From NCBI GenBank assembly GCA_964247055.1, contig OZ176055.1, positions 8,618,001 through 8,682,000 on the forward strand: a stretch of DNA of 64,000 nt, read 5' to 3'. Positions 24,101-41,515 of the stretch are shown here, piece by piece. Made by a program: the position numbers and the translations under genes. This DNA comes from Paragordius varius. Taxonomy: Eukaryota; Nematomorpha. The notes beneath the pieces were generated by a model. It was not told the DNA's origin, did not search any database, and saw only the letters and a program-made list of their open reading frames with translations. Each line of letters starts with the position of its first letter. Position 1 is the stretch's first letter.

Positions 24101-27100
24101 CCAAAATCTTTTGTGCCCATAAAAACAGAATGTCCCTTGGTTTGTCCAACCGGTCCAGTGGGACCTCCAGGACTTAAGGGTCCTAAGGGTGATCAAGGTC
24201 CTCCAGGCCCGAAAGGTGATGAAGGACACAAGGGGTGGCAAGGCCATAAAGTAAAACTAAACGAAATTTTATTCGACTTAATCAGCTGTTTTTACTCTTA
24301 TTTTTGGTCCAATAGCTATAAACATTATAGAAATCAAATGTAAGTAATAATATAAAGACAAATATTTTTTTCAAAACACTAACATATTATTTAGTAAAAT
24401 TCGATTTTTAAATTCGTTTTTGGGATAAAGGGATATACAGTATGAGTAAGTATACATTGCTAGAAAGTTATTAATTATCAAATAGTAAATACAACAAAGG
24501 GCAGTGTTATTGGTTTATAGTTATTTTCACTTTTTACTATTATTTGTATTTCTATTTGACAATAATTAATAACTTTTTAACAATGTATACGTACTCATAT
24601 TGTAAATTGGTACTACACTCAAATATATATTTCATATCAAAATTATATAGTTAATTTACAAAAAGTTTGAAAAACTATTACGTCTTTTGAAAAAAAGCCT
24701 TTGTCTTCATATTTTAACATTTTTTGATCCTTAAAATTTTAATTTTTACTGTATAATAATAATGGATCTTATTTTGGATAAATTTTATTGCATTTGTATA
24801 TACACATAAATTAACCGATGATAGCAGTTAAATTTGTGCATATTTATTTTAACTGTTTTAATGTTTTTTATTCAAACTTTTTTTTGAAGTTTTTTTGCCG
24901 AACTTTTCTTTTTTAAACGACGAAATAAAATACATTGTTTTTTCTATAAACGATGATGATGGAAAAAAAGATAAGATATGTAATGATAATAAAAGGTAGC
25001 CATTTAGGCCTTGTAACTACAAACATTTAAAATAGATATTTTCGCTATCAGACCATATTATCTCGAAAGATTAAATCGAAAACATCTTCAAAAGAAATAA
25101 GGATAAAAAGACCACAATCGGTTATATTAAATTGATCAATTAGTATAAAGTTAGAGTAATTTCAGCTAATTTGCATATGTTTGTTTTGGATAAAATTCAA
25201 ATTAAAAACAAAAGTTTACAAATGATTTTTTATGGTTTTTTTTTCAGGGCGAGAAAGGCGAATGTATCTACGATGCCACAGGCACAGCTATTAAAGGAGA
25301 AAAGGGTGATATGGTAAATTAAATTTTAGTTTTGAAATTTAAAAATATCATAAATTTTTAACATTACTGAAAGATATTTTATCAATCAATTCAAACAAAA
25401 TAAAAAGTGATTTTAACATAATATAAAATAGTATTTATTTTAGCTTTTAAGGTTTTGCATACGAGCTTAATAAACACCAATTTCCATAAAGTTTAAATAA
25501 ATTTTTAAAAAAGGGATGGTTTTTACAAAATACTGTCCAATATCATGCCTTAAAAAACTGTTTTTTATGCAATCAAGTATTAAAGTTTCAATAGTTTTCC
25601 ATTGTACATTCATAAAATTTGTTTAGGGATTGCCTGGAAATCCTGGGCATGATGGTGTAACTGGATTTAGAGGTGAAAAGGGCGATAAAGGTGACAGTGG
25701 GCAAATGGTAAGTATAAAAATAATAAGATAAAATTCAAAAACTAAAAGATTAATATTTTTTTTATAAAGGCAACCATATTTTTAAACTTAAAGTTAACCT
25801 AAATGATTAAAATCATTTAGGTTTGATAGATCAAAATATATATATATATTATTTTCGTTAATACAAAATATTTGTCTTTGTATTTTTTTTACGTTTGTCC
25901 GTATAATTTTAATTTTTACTGTATATATATATATATATATTAAATACTGTATATATATTAGGATGATTCTATGTCAAACCTAGATGAAATTATCCAGCAT
26001 AAAATTGAGGTTTAATCTTTTGATGTATAAATGTAATTTTATGTAAAGTTAATCCTAGCTACCAAATTTAACAAATGGATTTTCAGCCACGAAAAACAGG
26101 TAAGCTTTATTTTATTTTTTTCTTACGCTAATATTTTGAAATTAAATTTTAATTTAGGCCCATCCTTTGAATTACGGGAAAAAGCCTGGCCCGTCCAATA
26201 AATCCCCCGCGGTAAATTGAATATATTAAATTACATAAAAATATAGGGAGAAAAATATTTAAATAGTCAAACCTTTTCAATTCTTTTAAATACAAAAAAA
26301 TGGCTCTAAAAATGAAGCTCAAATATTTAATTATTTGCCTATATTATAAAAAGTATCCTAAAAAGCAATGATGTTTAATAAATGCATATTTTTCATCTTC
26401 ATCATATTTATCACATGATAAACGCTTTCATAACCGTTAGACTGATTACTTAAAAGCGGTCACTGTGCTTATGTCATATAATAAAAACTTTATTGCGAAT
26501 ACTTACAAGTTAGCTTCTAAAACTTTGACCGGCGGAATACAATATTTTTCTTGTCTCAAAGGTTGTGATTACCGACAAACATTGCATAGCCGTTTGACAC
26601 ATATGCAGATATATACTATTTATAAGTATTACTAAAAAGTAGCTTAAGCATGGTCATAAACTACTTTTAGAACCGTAATTTAAGTACCACCGCTCTAAAC
26701 TGTATATATTATTTAAAATTTTGATCTAAGGAGGAGTCGATTGCGATAGATGATAGAGGGAGGACGTTTTACAAAACAGATGAAGAATCATGGCAGCCGT
26801 CAAAAATGGGTAAACCAGGTCCGCCAGGCGATCCTGGCCCACCGGGCCCAATGGGTTTTGTTGGGCTTCCCGGTCCTGTGGGGATTCCTGGAGCTACAGG
26901 GCCTCAAGGCTCTAGGGGTCTCCCTGGTGTTCCAGGACTCTCGGCCGCTTCGGTTAGTCAAGTTTACAAAATTTTATCAGCACATACTATGCTCATAGTC
27001 ACCCCAACACATATATATAAATTATAGCACATTTTACTTTAGTAGCGCACTTTGCTTATGTTAAACTGCAATATAGGTCTAGCAGGAAATCAGGGCTATC

Positions 27101-30100
27101 TGCCGCTTTGATTAGTAAAGTCTGCCTATAATGTTTTTCCATGCACAATTAAGAAAAAATATCCGACTTAATATATTCCAGCACACAAATATTATTTGCT
27201 TATGTTAAACGGCAATATGGGTCTAGTAGGGATTACGGACTCTCTGCCGCTTCGGTTAATAAAGTCTGCGGTTAATATTTATTATGCAATAAAAAAACTT
27301 TGCACAGGTCACGCTCCAATTCATATATATTCTAGCACAATCGCATTCAGCTTGATTATTATTGTTTAACAACACACAATGGTGATGGTGATAAGCTTCA
27401 TAAATTTATATGCTGGTGCATTCATATTTTTAGCCTTATTATAAAGGCTTTACGGCACAAATATCATTTTTTAAATTCACGCTTAGTTCTTATCGGGCTT
27501 TACCACTCATATATTATATGCTGAAATATGGGTTAATTTTTTGTAAAATAACAATACACTTTTTCTATGTTATACAGAATTGTTGTGGTATGAAAGCGGA
27601 AGATATAGAACAACTAGTCCACCAATTTTTTATAAGTATTACTCATTGATATCTATATTAAATAATGTAGCCAAATTTGATGAATATGCTTTGAAATTTA
27701 AGGGAAGCAAAGGTTCCCCGGGTGAAGGCAATCCTGGACAAAGAGGGGAACCGGGTTATCCTGGACCTCCTGGTAAGTACATAATAATTTGGTTAAATAT
27801 AAATATGGACAAAACTTAAAAATATAAAAGACAAATAATATTTTTAAACATTGATTTGTTTTAATAATTTTAATGAATTAAAATTTTAAATAATATATTT
27901 GAGTGTGTTACCTATTCACATCACTATAATTACATATTTTGCAACCCAAACGATAAGTTTATAAAAAAACAAGGTTATATGGTTGTCTTTTAGAAAAAAA
28001 TTTTATCTTTTAATTTTTGCGTTTTGTCTGTAAATCATTTTTACTGTAATGAAAAAAAATTTATTAATTAAATTAAAGAAAATTATTTATTTGTTATATA
28101 GGAGATACTGGGCCAATGGGGATACCTGGTGAGAGAGGTTATATGGGATTACCGGGTCCAGCTGGCCCAATAGGACCGCAAGGAGAAAAGGGTTTCGATT
28201 TAGTTTTGAAAAAAAAAACGAATTTGTAAATTTTTTATTTAGTGTGCTTGCTTTTAACAGCTAAAATATGGTAAGTTGCACTAGGGTTAGGTTTGACATG
28301 AGCAAACCTAAAGTAAAACTTTCATACAAATATATATGTAAAACTATAAAATTATGGTATTAAACTAAATGCTTAATAATATTGTGAAATTTTGAATTTT
28401 ATCAAATTAACTTTAATTGTTATCGATATATTACTAAATTTATCAATTAACTTGTTTTGATTGGTGTAGAAACTAGATATTTGTGGCAAAAATGTTTGAA
28501 CTCAAGAGCGGTTAGACCCGTTGCCTTATTTTTTGACCGGTCAAAAAACCCACCCTAGTTGGACGTAAAAATATATACCATTTAGAGTTTAAATTCACCC
28601 TTAAACAATTCAAATTCACCCTCAAACAATTCAAATTTACCCTCGAACAATTCAAATTCACCCTAAAAATAATTTATGTGTTTTCGAACTACTAATATAA
28701 CTCATTATTAGTATTATATAAAGCTTTATGGCATAGTTTATTATTTTTTCAGTATTATTTTAATTTAATACAAAATTTTTATTTTTTAAACATATATAAA
28801 AATATTGGTAATTTTTAATCTTAAAAAACATATATTTTAGTTAGGGGTGTATTTGAATTGTTTAAGGGTGAATTTGAATTGTTCAAGGGTGAATTTGAAT
28901 TGTTTAAGGGTGAATTTGAACTGTAAATGGTATATGTAGACTCAAATTTGTTTGAAATAAAATGGATTTTTATTGTGAAAAAATATTGGGTAAATTATAT
29001 TAAAGGTGAAAAGGGTGATAAAGGAGACAAAGGTTCTCAGGGTCACGGGAACGATGGATTACCTGGAGTACCAGGGGCCCAGGGTAAATTATTTCAGCTA
29101 ATTTTTGCATAAATTTGAAATAAAATTTTTTTGGTATCGCTCGGTAAAGTATCGGTAGGTTGTTTTAAACATAACCTATTATGTGTTTAACTTTGAATTT
29201 ATGGTAATTACCCAATTTTAGATATTTTTATGCTTATGTACATTAAATTATCAATATACCTCGGAATTTGATAAGTCTTACTAGGAAATTATTTTATCCA
29301 TTTTTTTCAAAAAAACTAGTTTTTAGCTTATAAAGTAATTTAAAAACCATCAAAAAACAACCAAAATTTATCATTTTACAATCATTTTGCCTGCAATTTT
29401 AGGACCGCGCGGAGAACCGGGTGAAAGTATAAGGGGACCAAGAGGAGAGCCTGGAACTCCAGGGGTTAGGGGCCCTCGTGGTTCGCCTGGGCCCGCGGGC
29501 CCGCCCGGACCTACCCCTGATTACTATGATGAACGATATAGGTAATAACAAAATTACAATAAAAATTGGTGTTATAAAGACAAATATTTTTGAAAAAAAT
29601 ATCCATACTTTTTTAAACATAATTTTTATGGTTTGAATTGTAAAATAGTGTTGTGTTACGAATTTATAGCTCTGTTATTTGTTTTGCAACCCAAAATGTT
29701 AGGTTATGTTATTATGGAAATAAGGTTCAAAAAATATGGCGGCCTTTATAAAAAATAATTGTTTCTTATTTTTACGTTTTGTCTCTAGAAGTTCTTTTAA
29801 TGTATTTAAAATTATTAATGATTATTTATTAATAAAATAAAACTCGCCAAAATATTCGATGCGCGCTATTATATAATAATATTATAAAATATAATTAACT
29901 ATACAAAAATTTGTTAAAATATTATTATGTTTACCCTGTATTTTAAAAGCAATAATTTACAGGATATCAAACAAAAGAACTTAACCAACCCGTATAAATT
30001 TTTTACAATTAATTATTTATATTTTTAGTAGATAGGTTTGGCTTATTTACAGTAAAAATTGAAATTATACGGACAAACGTAAAAATAGAGAGCCACATAT

Positions 30101-31274
30101 TTTTTTCTAAAAGACAACCATATTTTTTAAATCTTGATTTTTTATATTATAACTGATTGCTTTAAACTGCAAAATATAAAATAATATAAATTGGTAGCAC
30201 AATCAGTTATGTAGTTTACGATTGTAATTAAATATTTTATATAGCAAAAATTAAGGTTTTAAAAAGTATGGTTGTCTACGAAAAAAAATATTTGTCTTTA
30301 TATTTTCCGTTTTGTCGGTATAATTTCAGTTTTTACCGGACCATTTAAAATTAAGTTGTTAATTACATTCAAGAATCCATTCTATATCTATGTTAAATGA
30401 TAAGGGGTTGGTTAAGCAATTTTAGGAGACGGGAGAGTAAAAATTGAAATTGGAATGGCAAAACGTAAAATATCAGACGAATTTTTTTAAAAGACAACCA
30501 TGCTTTTTAAACCTTATATTTCCTATATATAGAGGTTATTTAAAAATAAGTTACCAATTTAGACCTCTGTTTTCATAATTTGTAATTTAATACAATGAGT
30601 TATATGATTAAGTTTAAAAAGGTACAGCTGTCTTCTGGAAAAAAACATCTTTGTCTTTAATTTTTTTAGTTTTGTCTGTATATACCATTTGCACTTCAAG
30701 AATATCTTAAACAATCCGATTTAATCCTTGAACATTTTTGTTTTGTTTCTAACTTTTACTAATGAATTTTTTATTTAAAATAAATTTAATATCAACTTTT
30801 TTCATTCCATAAAAAATATACTAATGATTTTCATATAAAAACGGCTTTAATTAAAAAATACATAAGTTTTGTGCATTGTATTTTTTAGTTAAAAACATTA
30901 ATTAGATTAAATTATTGTTAAATTGGAAAAAATTAGTTTTAAACAAAAATTGGTTTCAATAAAAAATATTAATTTTAAATGAATAATATATATATAACAA
31001 ATACAGAAAATTAGAATAAAAAATCATTAAATAAAAACAACATGCAAAATTTTTAGCTATCCCAAACTTAAAAAGTTTAAATACCAACTTGAAGTGTTTA
31101 AAGCCCACCTTGAAGTGCAAATGTGGTATAATTTCAATTTTTACCGTAATCAATTTCTTTTACTGTATTTTTAGATTGTATCAGCATTTACAAATGCAAC
31201 AACAGCATCAACAACAGAATTGGGATAGCAAGGGCCCACCCCTGTCTTATAACCATATAATTCCACCTTATTAA
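21190..31274 (+). CDS. Secreted TSPN-domain, interrupted (FACIT-like) collagen, 17 exons
   Basis: Predicted extracellular matrix collagen. Exons: 21190-21328, 21428-21548, 22819-23044, 23662-23832, 23906-23989, 24071-24250, 25248-25313, 25627-25707, 25962-26009, 26158-26211, 26731-26952, 27578-27635, 27671-27772, 28102-28191, 29006-29083, 29403-29541 and 31175-31274, total 1959 nt (652 aa). A hydrophobic N-terminus is followed by a TSPN/laminin-G-like domain (about 35-245) with [22 protein letters not shown] and [12 protein letters not shown]. Next come short Gly-X-Y blocks broken by noncollagenous segments. One of these starts [17 protein letters not shown], probably a trimerisation or disulfide site, and leads into [12 protein letters not shown]. 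The tail is Gln-rich and ends IIPPY. TSPN plus short interrupted helices fits the FACIT group; the exact type is not assignable. Exons 9 and 10 are the least certain. The intron between exons 12 and 13 is 35 nt. Confidence 0.88.
24338..24753. mobile_element. MITE-2 copy C with a nested MITE-4
   Basis: In FACIT intron 6. The left part has ATAAAGACAAATATTTTTTTC and the right part ends AATTTTTACTGTA. The outermost left TIR is lost. A second palindromic element (24437-24602) is inserted within it. Confidence 0.6.
24437..24602. mobile_element. MITE-4 copy 1 (TATGAGTA family)
   Basis: The inverted arms begin TATGAGTAAGTATACATTGC and end with the complement AATGTATACGTACTCATA. They also share AGTTATTAATTATCAAATAG with its inverse. 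A related element lies at about 32045-32232. Noncoding. Confidence 0.65.
25735..25922. mobile_element. MITE-2 copy D
   Basis: In FACIT intron 8. It has AAGGCAACCATATTTTTAAAC at the left and TTTGTCTTTGTATTTTTTTT to CGTATAATTTTAATTTTTAC at the right, then a (TA)n tract. The left TIR is degenerate. Confidence 0.6.
26914..27290 (+). repeat. Triplicated FACIT exon-11 end with splice donor
   Basis: The end of exon 11 (GGTCTCCCTGG ... TCGGCCGCTTCG then donor GTTAGTCAAG, 26952/26953) is repeated twice in the intron. Copies lie near 27075 (GGTCTAGCAGG ... CTGCCGCTTTGATTAGT) and near 27220 (GGTCTAGTAGG ... CTGCCGCTTCGGTTAAT). Units are about 145-160 bp and share CTTATGTTAAAC and GCAATAT. The second copy has lost the donor GT; the third keeps it. 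Confidence 0.85.
27800..28047. mobile_element. MITE-2 copy E filling FACIT intron 13
   Basis: The left part is ATGGACAAAACTTAAAAATA and the right part has ATGGTTGTCTTTTAGA and GCGTTTTGTCTGTAAATC ending TTTTTACTGTA. The intron (27773-28101) is only 329 nt, so the element makes up most of it. Confidence 0.7.
28572..28931. mobile_element. MITE-1 copy g
   Basis: In FACIT intron 14. ACCATTTAGAGTTTAAATTC begins four repeat units. The core has GTGTTTTCGAACTACTAATA. Four inverse units end GAACTGTAAATGGTA, about 75 bp before the exon 15 acceptor. Confidence 0.85.
29553..29803. mobile_element. MITE-2 copy F next to FACIT exon 16
   Basis: It begins about 11 bp after the exon 16 donor (29541/29542) with ACAATAAAAATTGGTGTTAT and AAAGACAAATATTTTTGAAA. 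The right side has AAATATGGCGGCC and TTTTTACGTTTTGTCTC. Arms are diverged. Confidence 0.6.
30050..30338. mobile_element. MITE-2 copy G
   Basis: Well preserved. CAGTAAAAATTGAAATTATA and AAAAGACAACCATATTTTTT lie at the left. GTATGGTTGTCTACGA and TCGGTATAATTTCAGTTTTT lie at the right. It lies in the last FACIT intron. Confidence 0.85.
30435..31148. mobile_element. MITE-2 copy H split by a nested element
   Basis: The left arm is AGTAAAAATTGAAATTGGAA with AAAAGACAACCATGCTTTTT. The right terminus ATAATTTCAATTTTTACCG appears only at 31128-31148, after an insertion at 30684-31127. The right terminus ends about 26 nt before the acceptor of the last FACIT exon (31175). Confidence 0.65.
30684..31127. 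mobile_element. MITE-1-like element nested in MITE-2 copy H
   Basis: The ends ACCATTTGCACTTCAAGAA and CTTGAAGTGCAAATGTGGT are inverted repeats. They have the same ACCATTT tip as MITE-1 but a different repeated motif (CTTGAAGTG). Insertion into the TATA-like part of the host MITE-2 TIR agrees with a TA-rich target preference. Confidence 0.6.
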
Positions 31275-31304
31275 AGCACCAGCCAGCCAAACAACAACCC
31301 TTTA

Positions 31305-31510
31305 TTTTACCAAAATTTATTTATTTTTTTTCGTTAAATGGGCGCATAAATATTTGTTAAAGAATGTGGAAAAAACAAGAGCTCTATATAGTAATTCTTT
31401 TACTTTTTAATGAATATGATATTATACCATAGAGCTCTTGTTTTTTCCATTCTTTACCAAATATTTGCACCCATTGAACGAAAAAAATAAATAAATTTTT
31501 GATAAAATAT
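31305..31510. repeat. Long imperfect palindrome in the FACIT 3' flank
   Basis: Arms of about 80-85 bp pair at high identity. The left arm has CGTTAAATGGGCGCATAAATA and GGAAAAAACAAGAGCTCTAT; the right arm has ATAGAGCTCTTGTTTTTTCC and GCACCCATTGAACG. They are separated by about 35-40 bp. The palindrome starts some 30 bp after the collagen stop codon, so the mRNA 3' UTR could fold into a long hairpin, or it is an uncharacterised MITE. Confidence 0.8.
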
Positions 31511-32304
31511 AGGATACACACATGACTGTAAAATGCCCCCAATAAACCAACATTTAACCAATTTACTAAAATTTATATATATATATAAGACAAATGCATT
31601 TATTCACCATTTTAATTTTAACATATTAAAATATAAAAAGTTATTATATCTATTGATATTACATATATTTATATTTGTTTAAACATAATAATTATTATTA
31701 TAACTAATAAATTTCTAAATTGATTTAAATTGGGTATTAAAAGTTTTTGGAAAAATGTTAATTCGAAAATATATTTCAAATTTTAAACTTGATTTTTAAA
31801 TTATTTGATATATTTTAATATTATTATATTTTCACCCAAAAATAAAATGATAATAAACGAATATGACATTTATTTATTAAATACATCTTTAAATGAAAAA
31901 TCATAGAGTTATAATGAATGGGTGGGTATACATAAAAACAACACAATAATTAAAAAAATATTTTTCCATATATTTTCTCAAATGTGCAACTTTTTTATAT
32001 CATCTTTTTAAATTTATATTTGACATTTTATGATAACATATATAGTATGAGTAAAAATACATTGCTTTTATTAAATATTACCAGATAACACACATATACA
32101 TCAAAGAGAATAATTATCGGTGAATAGCAAGTAAAAAAACGAGTAAAAATACTTTAAACCAATAATATTACTCTTTGTAGTGTACTAGATATATTATAAA
32201 AAAACTAGCTATGTATATTTATTCATAATGTACATTAAAGAATAAAAATATGAGAATCTCTAAATGTGTGTTGTATAAAATTTCATTTTTCGTTTTTGAA
32301 CGTA
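31511..32304. other. Convergent spacer between FACIT-like collagen and SERINC
   Basis: AT-rich 3' flanks of the two convergent genes. The only structured element seen is a MITE-4 relative at 32045-32232. No ORF or RNA gene is supported. Confidence 0.5.
32045..32232. mobile_element. MITE-4 copy 2
   Basis: It begins TATGAGTAAAAATACATTGC and ends with AGCTATGTATATTTATTCATA, the inverse of the same terminus. The internal arms AAGTAAAAAAACGAG and TACTTTAAACC are diverged. Confidence 0.55.
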
Positions 32305-38661
<6,357 letters not shown>

Positions 38662-38734
38662 CACTATTCAACCTGGACAGATGATACAAGGATAATAAAA
38701 GTATCAGTTGTCTTTAAAAAAAAATTATAATGAT

Positions 38735-39850
38735 TGTCCACAAAAAAATTACCTATAAATATATATAGTCAAATAAGAAAATGTATTTGGATTATCATGG
38801 TGGCATTGACCTTAAGAGGGATACAGAAAAGGTATTTTGTGGTAGGGGCTCAATATTAGAAAAAAACAAAATTTGGGCATATTTTTATAAATAAAATGTT
38901 TTTTGGTGAAAGCTAAATACTTCATTCCAAAAAGTATCACTAAAATATAAACTACTTATAAAAAGCAAAGCAATATTTATAAAATATTTTAATTTTCACA
39001 TGTGTTCTCCGAAAGTCCCAAATTTTTTAATTTTCTAAAATGGGCTGCTTTTAAAGTAAAGGCGATAATGGCCGGATTGAGCAATATTGTCTAAAATATG
39101 CTAAATTATGACATAAAAAAAAGTATTTTTACAAAAATTCAATTTTTAATGAAATTTTGGTGCTTATTTCAAACTATATTTAGGCATGATGGAAACGTTA
39201 TGGAAACGCTTTTCTATACTACATAACACCTTTTCTAAATAAATTAATAATTATGATTTCCATCATCTTAGAACTTCGATTTAATAAGTCGTTAATATTC
39301 AAATTATTTTTTATATTCTGTAGCAATAATGTTCGCATCAAATTATATAAAAAAGTGTTATATATAAAGCGTTTTTATCCAATTTCCATCATGCCTAAAA
39401 ATAGTGTGAATCCTATAACAAAATTTTGCTAAATATAAAATGTAAACAGTAGCTTTTTTTAAAAAATATTTTTTCGTGTTAAAAATACAGATATCTAAAA
39501 ATTGTATCTCGCGATCCGGCCATTTTTGCTTTTATTTAATACAACTAGCTCCTACGGAAGAGCAAAAATTTTGGGATTTTCGGAGCCCACATACAAAAGT
39601 TATAATATTTTTAAAAATTTTGTTTTGCTTTTCATAGGTTTATGATATATTTTAGTTATATTTTTTGCAAAGCATTTAGCTTTAATAAATATTTATATTA
39701 ATGTGTCAAATTTTATCATTTTCTCATATGAAGTACGTACCGCAAAAGAAATAAATTTCTTAAATCACTCATAAGGGTCAAAGCTAACATCATAATAATC
39801 CTATTACATTTTCCATCAGAGTTATATATTCCATCATGATATTTGTGGAC
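38735..39850. mobile_element. Foldback element with ~0.45-kb inverted arms
   Basis: The outer ends GTCCACAAA and its inverse TTTGTGGAC bracket about 1.1 kb. The arms share, in inverse order, TTGGATTATCATGGTGGCATT, GGCATGATGGAAACG and matching stretches around GCAAAGCATTTAGC. The arms are imperfect. No transposase ORF is visible, so it is a non-autonomous long-TIR or foldback element lying upstream of SERINC. Confidence 0.65.
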
Positions 39851-39929
39851 ACCTAAACTACATATTAAAAGTAAAATAATATTTGTATAATTATTTTATA
39901 TGAAGTTAAAAGTCCCATTTTTTTATGGG

Positions 39930-41420
39930 CACTAATATAAACGCAAGTATGCCGAGATTGCGCGATAAAAATTTTAAATAATTGCTAAATTGATTTGAAC
40001 TAAAAATGTTTTTAAAAATGCATACTTTTATTCAAAATTTAATTTAAGCAAATTTATTGAGGCGTACTTACTATTTTGAGGAATGATGGAAACGGTATAT
40101 AAACGCTTAATGGTAAAACTCCATTTCTATAAAGATTGAAATTGCTAAACATTTTTATCACTTAAATAGTTATTTTATATGGGTATGTTTTTGTAAAAAA
40201 ACACAATATTCAAAAAAAATTTTAAGAAGAACCAATATTTTATCAAAAGTTCCAGGTGATAGAAAAGGTTCAGCATCATCGAATAATATAGAAACAGTTT
40301 TATTATGACTTAAAGCGTTTTTATACGGTTTCCATCGCGTCTCAAAATAGTATGAAGTAGACTTCAACAAAATTTTGCTTGAAATTAAAATTTAATCAAA
40401 ATATCCATTTAATAAAAAAAATATTTTTTGAAATTTAGTACATGTTTAACACTTCGATTCAAATTGGGGTATCTAAATACCCCTGACTAAATTATAGTTA
40501 GAATTTTTAAAAAACTACTGAAGGAAACGGTCCCAATTTAAATTTATGCTTCTATCCTGATATAAATTATATAAATATGCCAAAATATCTTGATAAAATT
40601 TTGTTTTGGAAAAAAAGTTCCATCTCAAACTACTTCGACGCCATTTTTATTTTACAAAATTTTTGCAAAATATCGTTTTTATTTAATTTTAAGGGCCGAA
40701 CTAAAGCTAAATTTTAATATAAATTACATCTAACATTGATAGAAATAGAAAAAGCGGTTTATTTTGTATTATTTTTTAATTTTACTATTTGACTGTCACG
40801 TTGACGAAATTTTTACCTTTCGGTTTTAGCTTAAAATATTAAATAGCAAATATTTTTGAATAAATTTTTTTATATATTTAGGTTAATTAATGTTATATAA
40901 GTGCAAAATTTTGCCATGGCTTCGATTCCTTCCATACTTTTTAAAGTATTTGATTTTAAACAGGCCTGGGGTATCCAACTACCCCAATTTGAATCGAAGG
41001 ACTAAAATGAGTGTGTTGTATCCAAGTGTTAATAGTAATATATTTAAATCGAGGAATCTATGCATATATTTAAAAAAAATAACCCATTTTAAAAGGGGTC
41101 AAAAATTTAAGACTTTAGGAGCCTACATCTCAAAATTAAATTTTGAAAATATTGTTTTGCTTTTTATATGTAGTTTATGATATTTTAGCGATTTTTTTGG
41201 TATGAAGCATTAAGCTCATCAAAAATATTTTAGTTAACGAACCGTGCCTTTTGCCTTTTTCTGATATGGAGCAATTACCACAAAAGTGCCAATAACTTTT
41301 TATATTATTCTTAAACCCCAAAACCCGCACCACAAAAATCCTAATACATTTATCTATCTGAATATATAATATACCCCCAATTTTATGCGCAGTGTAATTT
41401 ATTCTATTAGAAACCTAGCT
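39930..41420. mobile_element. Nested or degenerate relatives of the 38735 foldback element
   Basis: GAATGATGGAAACGGTATA (about 40082) and its inverse GCGTTTTTATACGGTTTCCA (about 40315) repeat the arm motif of the preceding element. A second inverted pair, ATTCAAATTGGGGTATCTAA (about 40459) and CCCCAATTTGAATCGAAGG (about 40981), frames another segment. The tail at 41100-41300 resembles the 39590-39700 arm. It looks like two or more overlapping copies. Confidence 0.5.
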
Positions 41421-41515
41421 TTTTAAAAAAAATTTGTCGGAACTCCCAAAGTTACCATTTTTAAAACCTGATTAAATGCAAAAAGGATGGAATTGAGTGA
41501 TTTTAATATATTATA

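Noticed and set aside
26083-26095. Candidate 13-nt FACIT exon between a TTTTCAG acceptor and a GTAAGC donor
   Set aside because: Including it shifts the frame and gives a stop in the next exon; skipping it keeps the frame. It could be an alternative exon but is not included.
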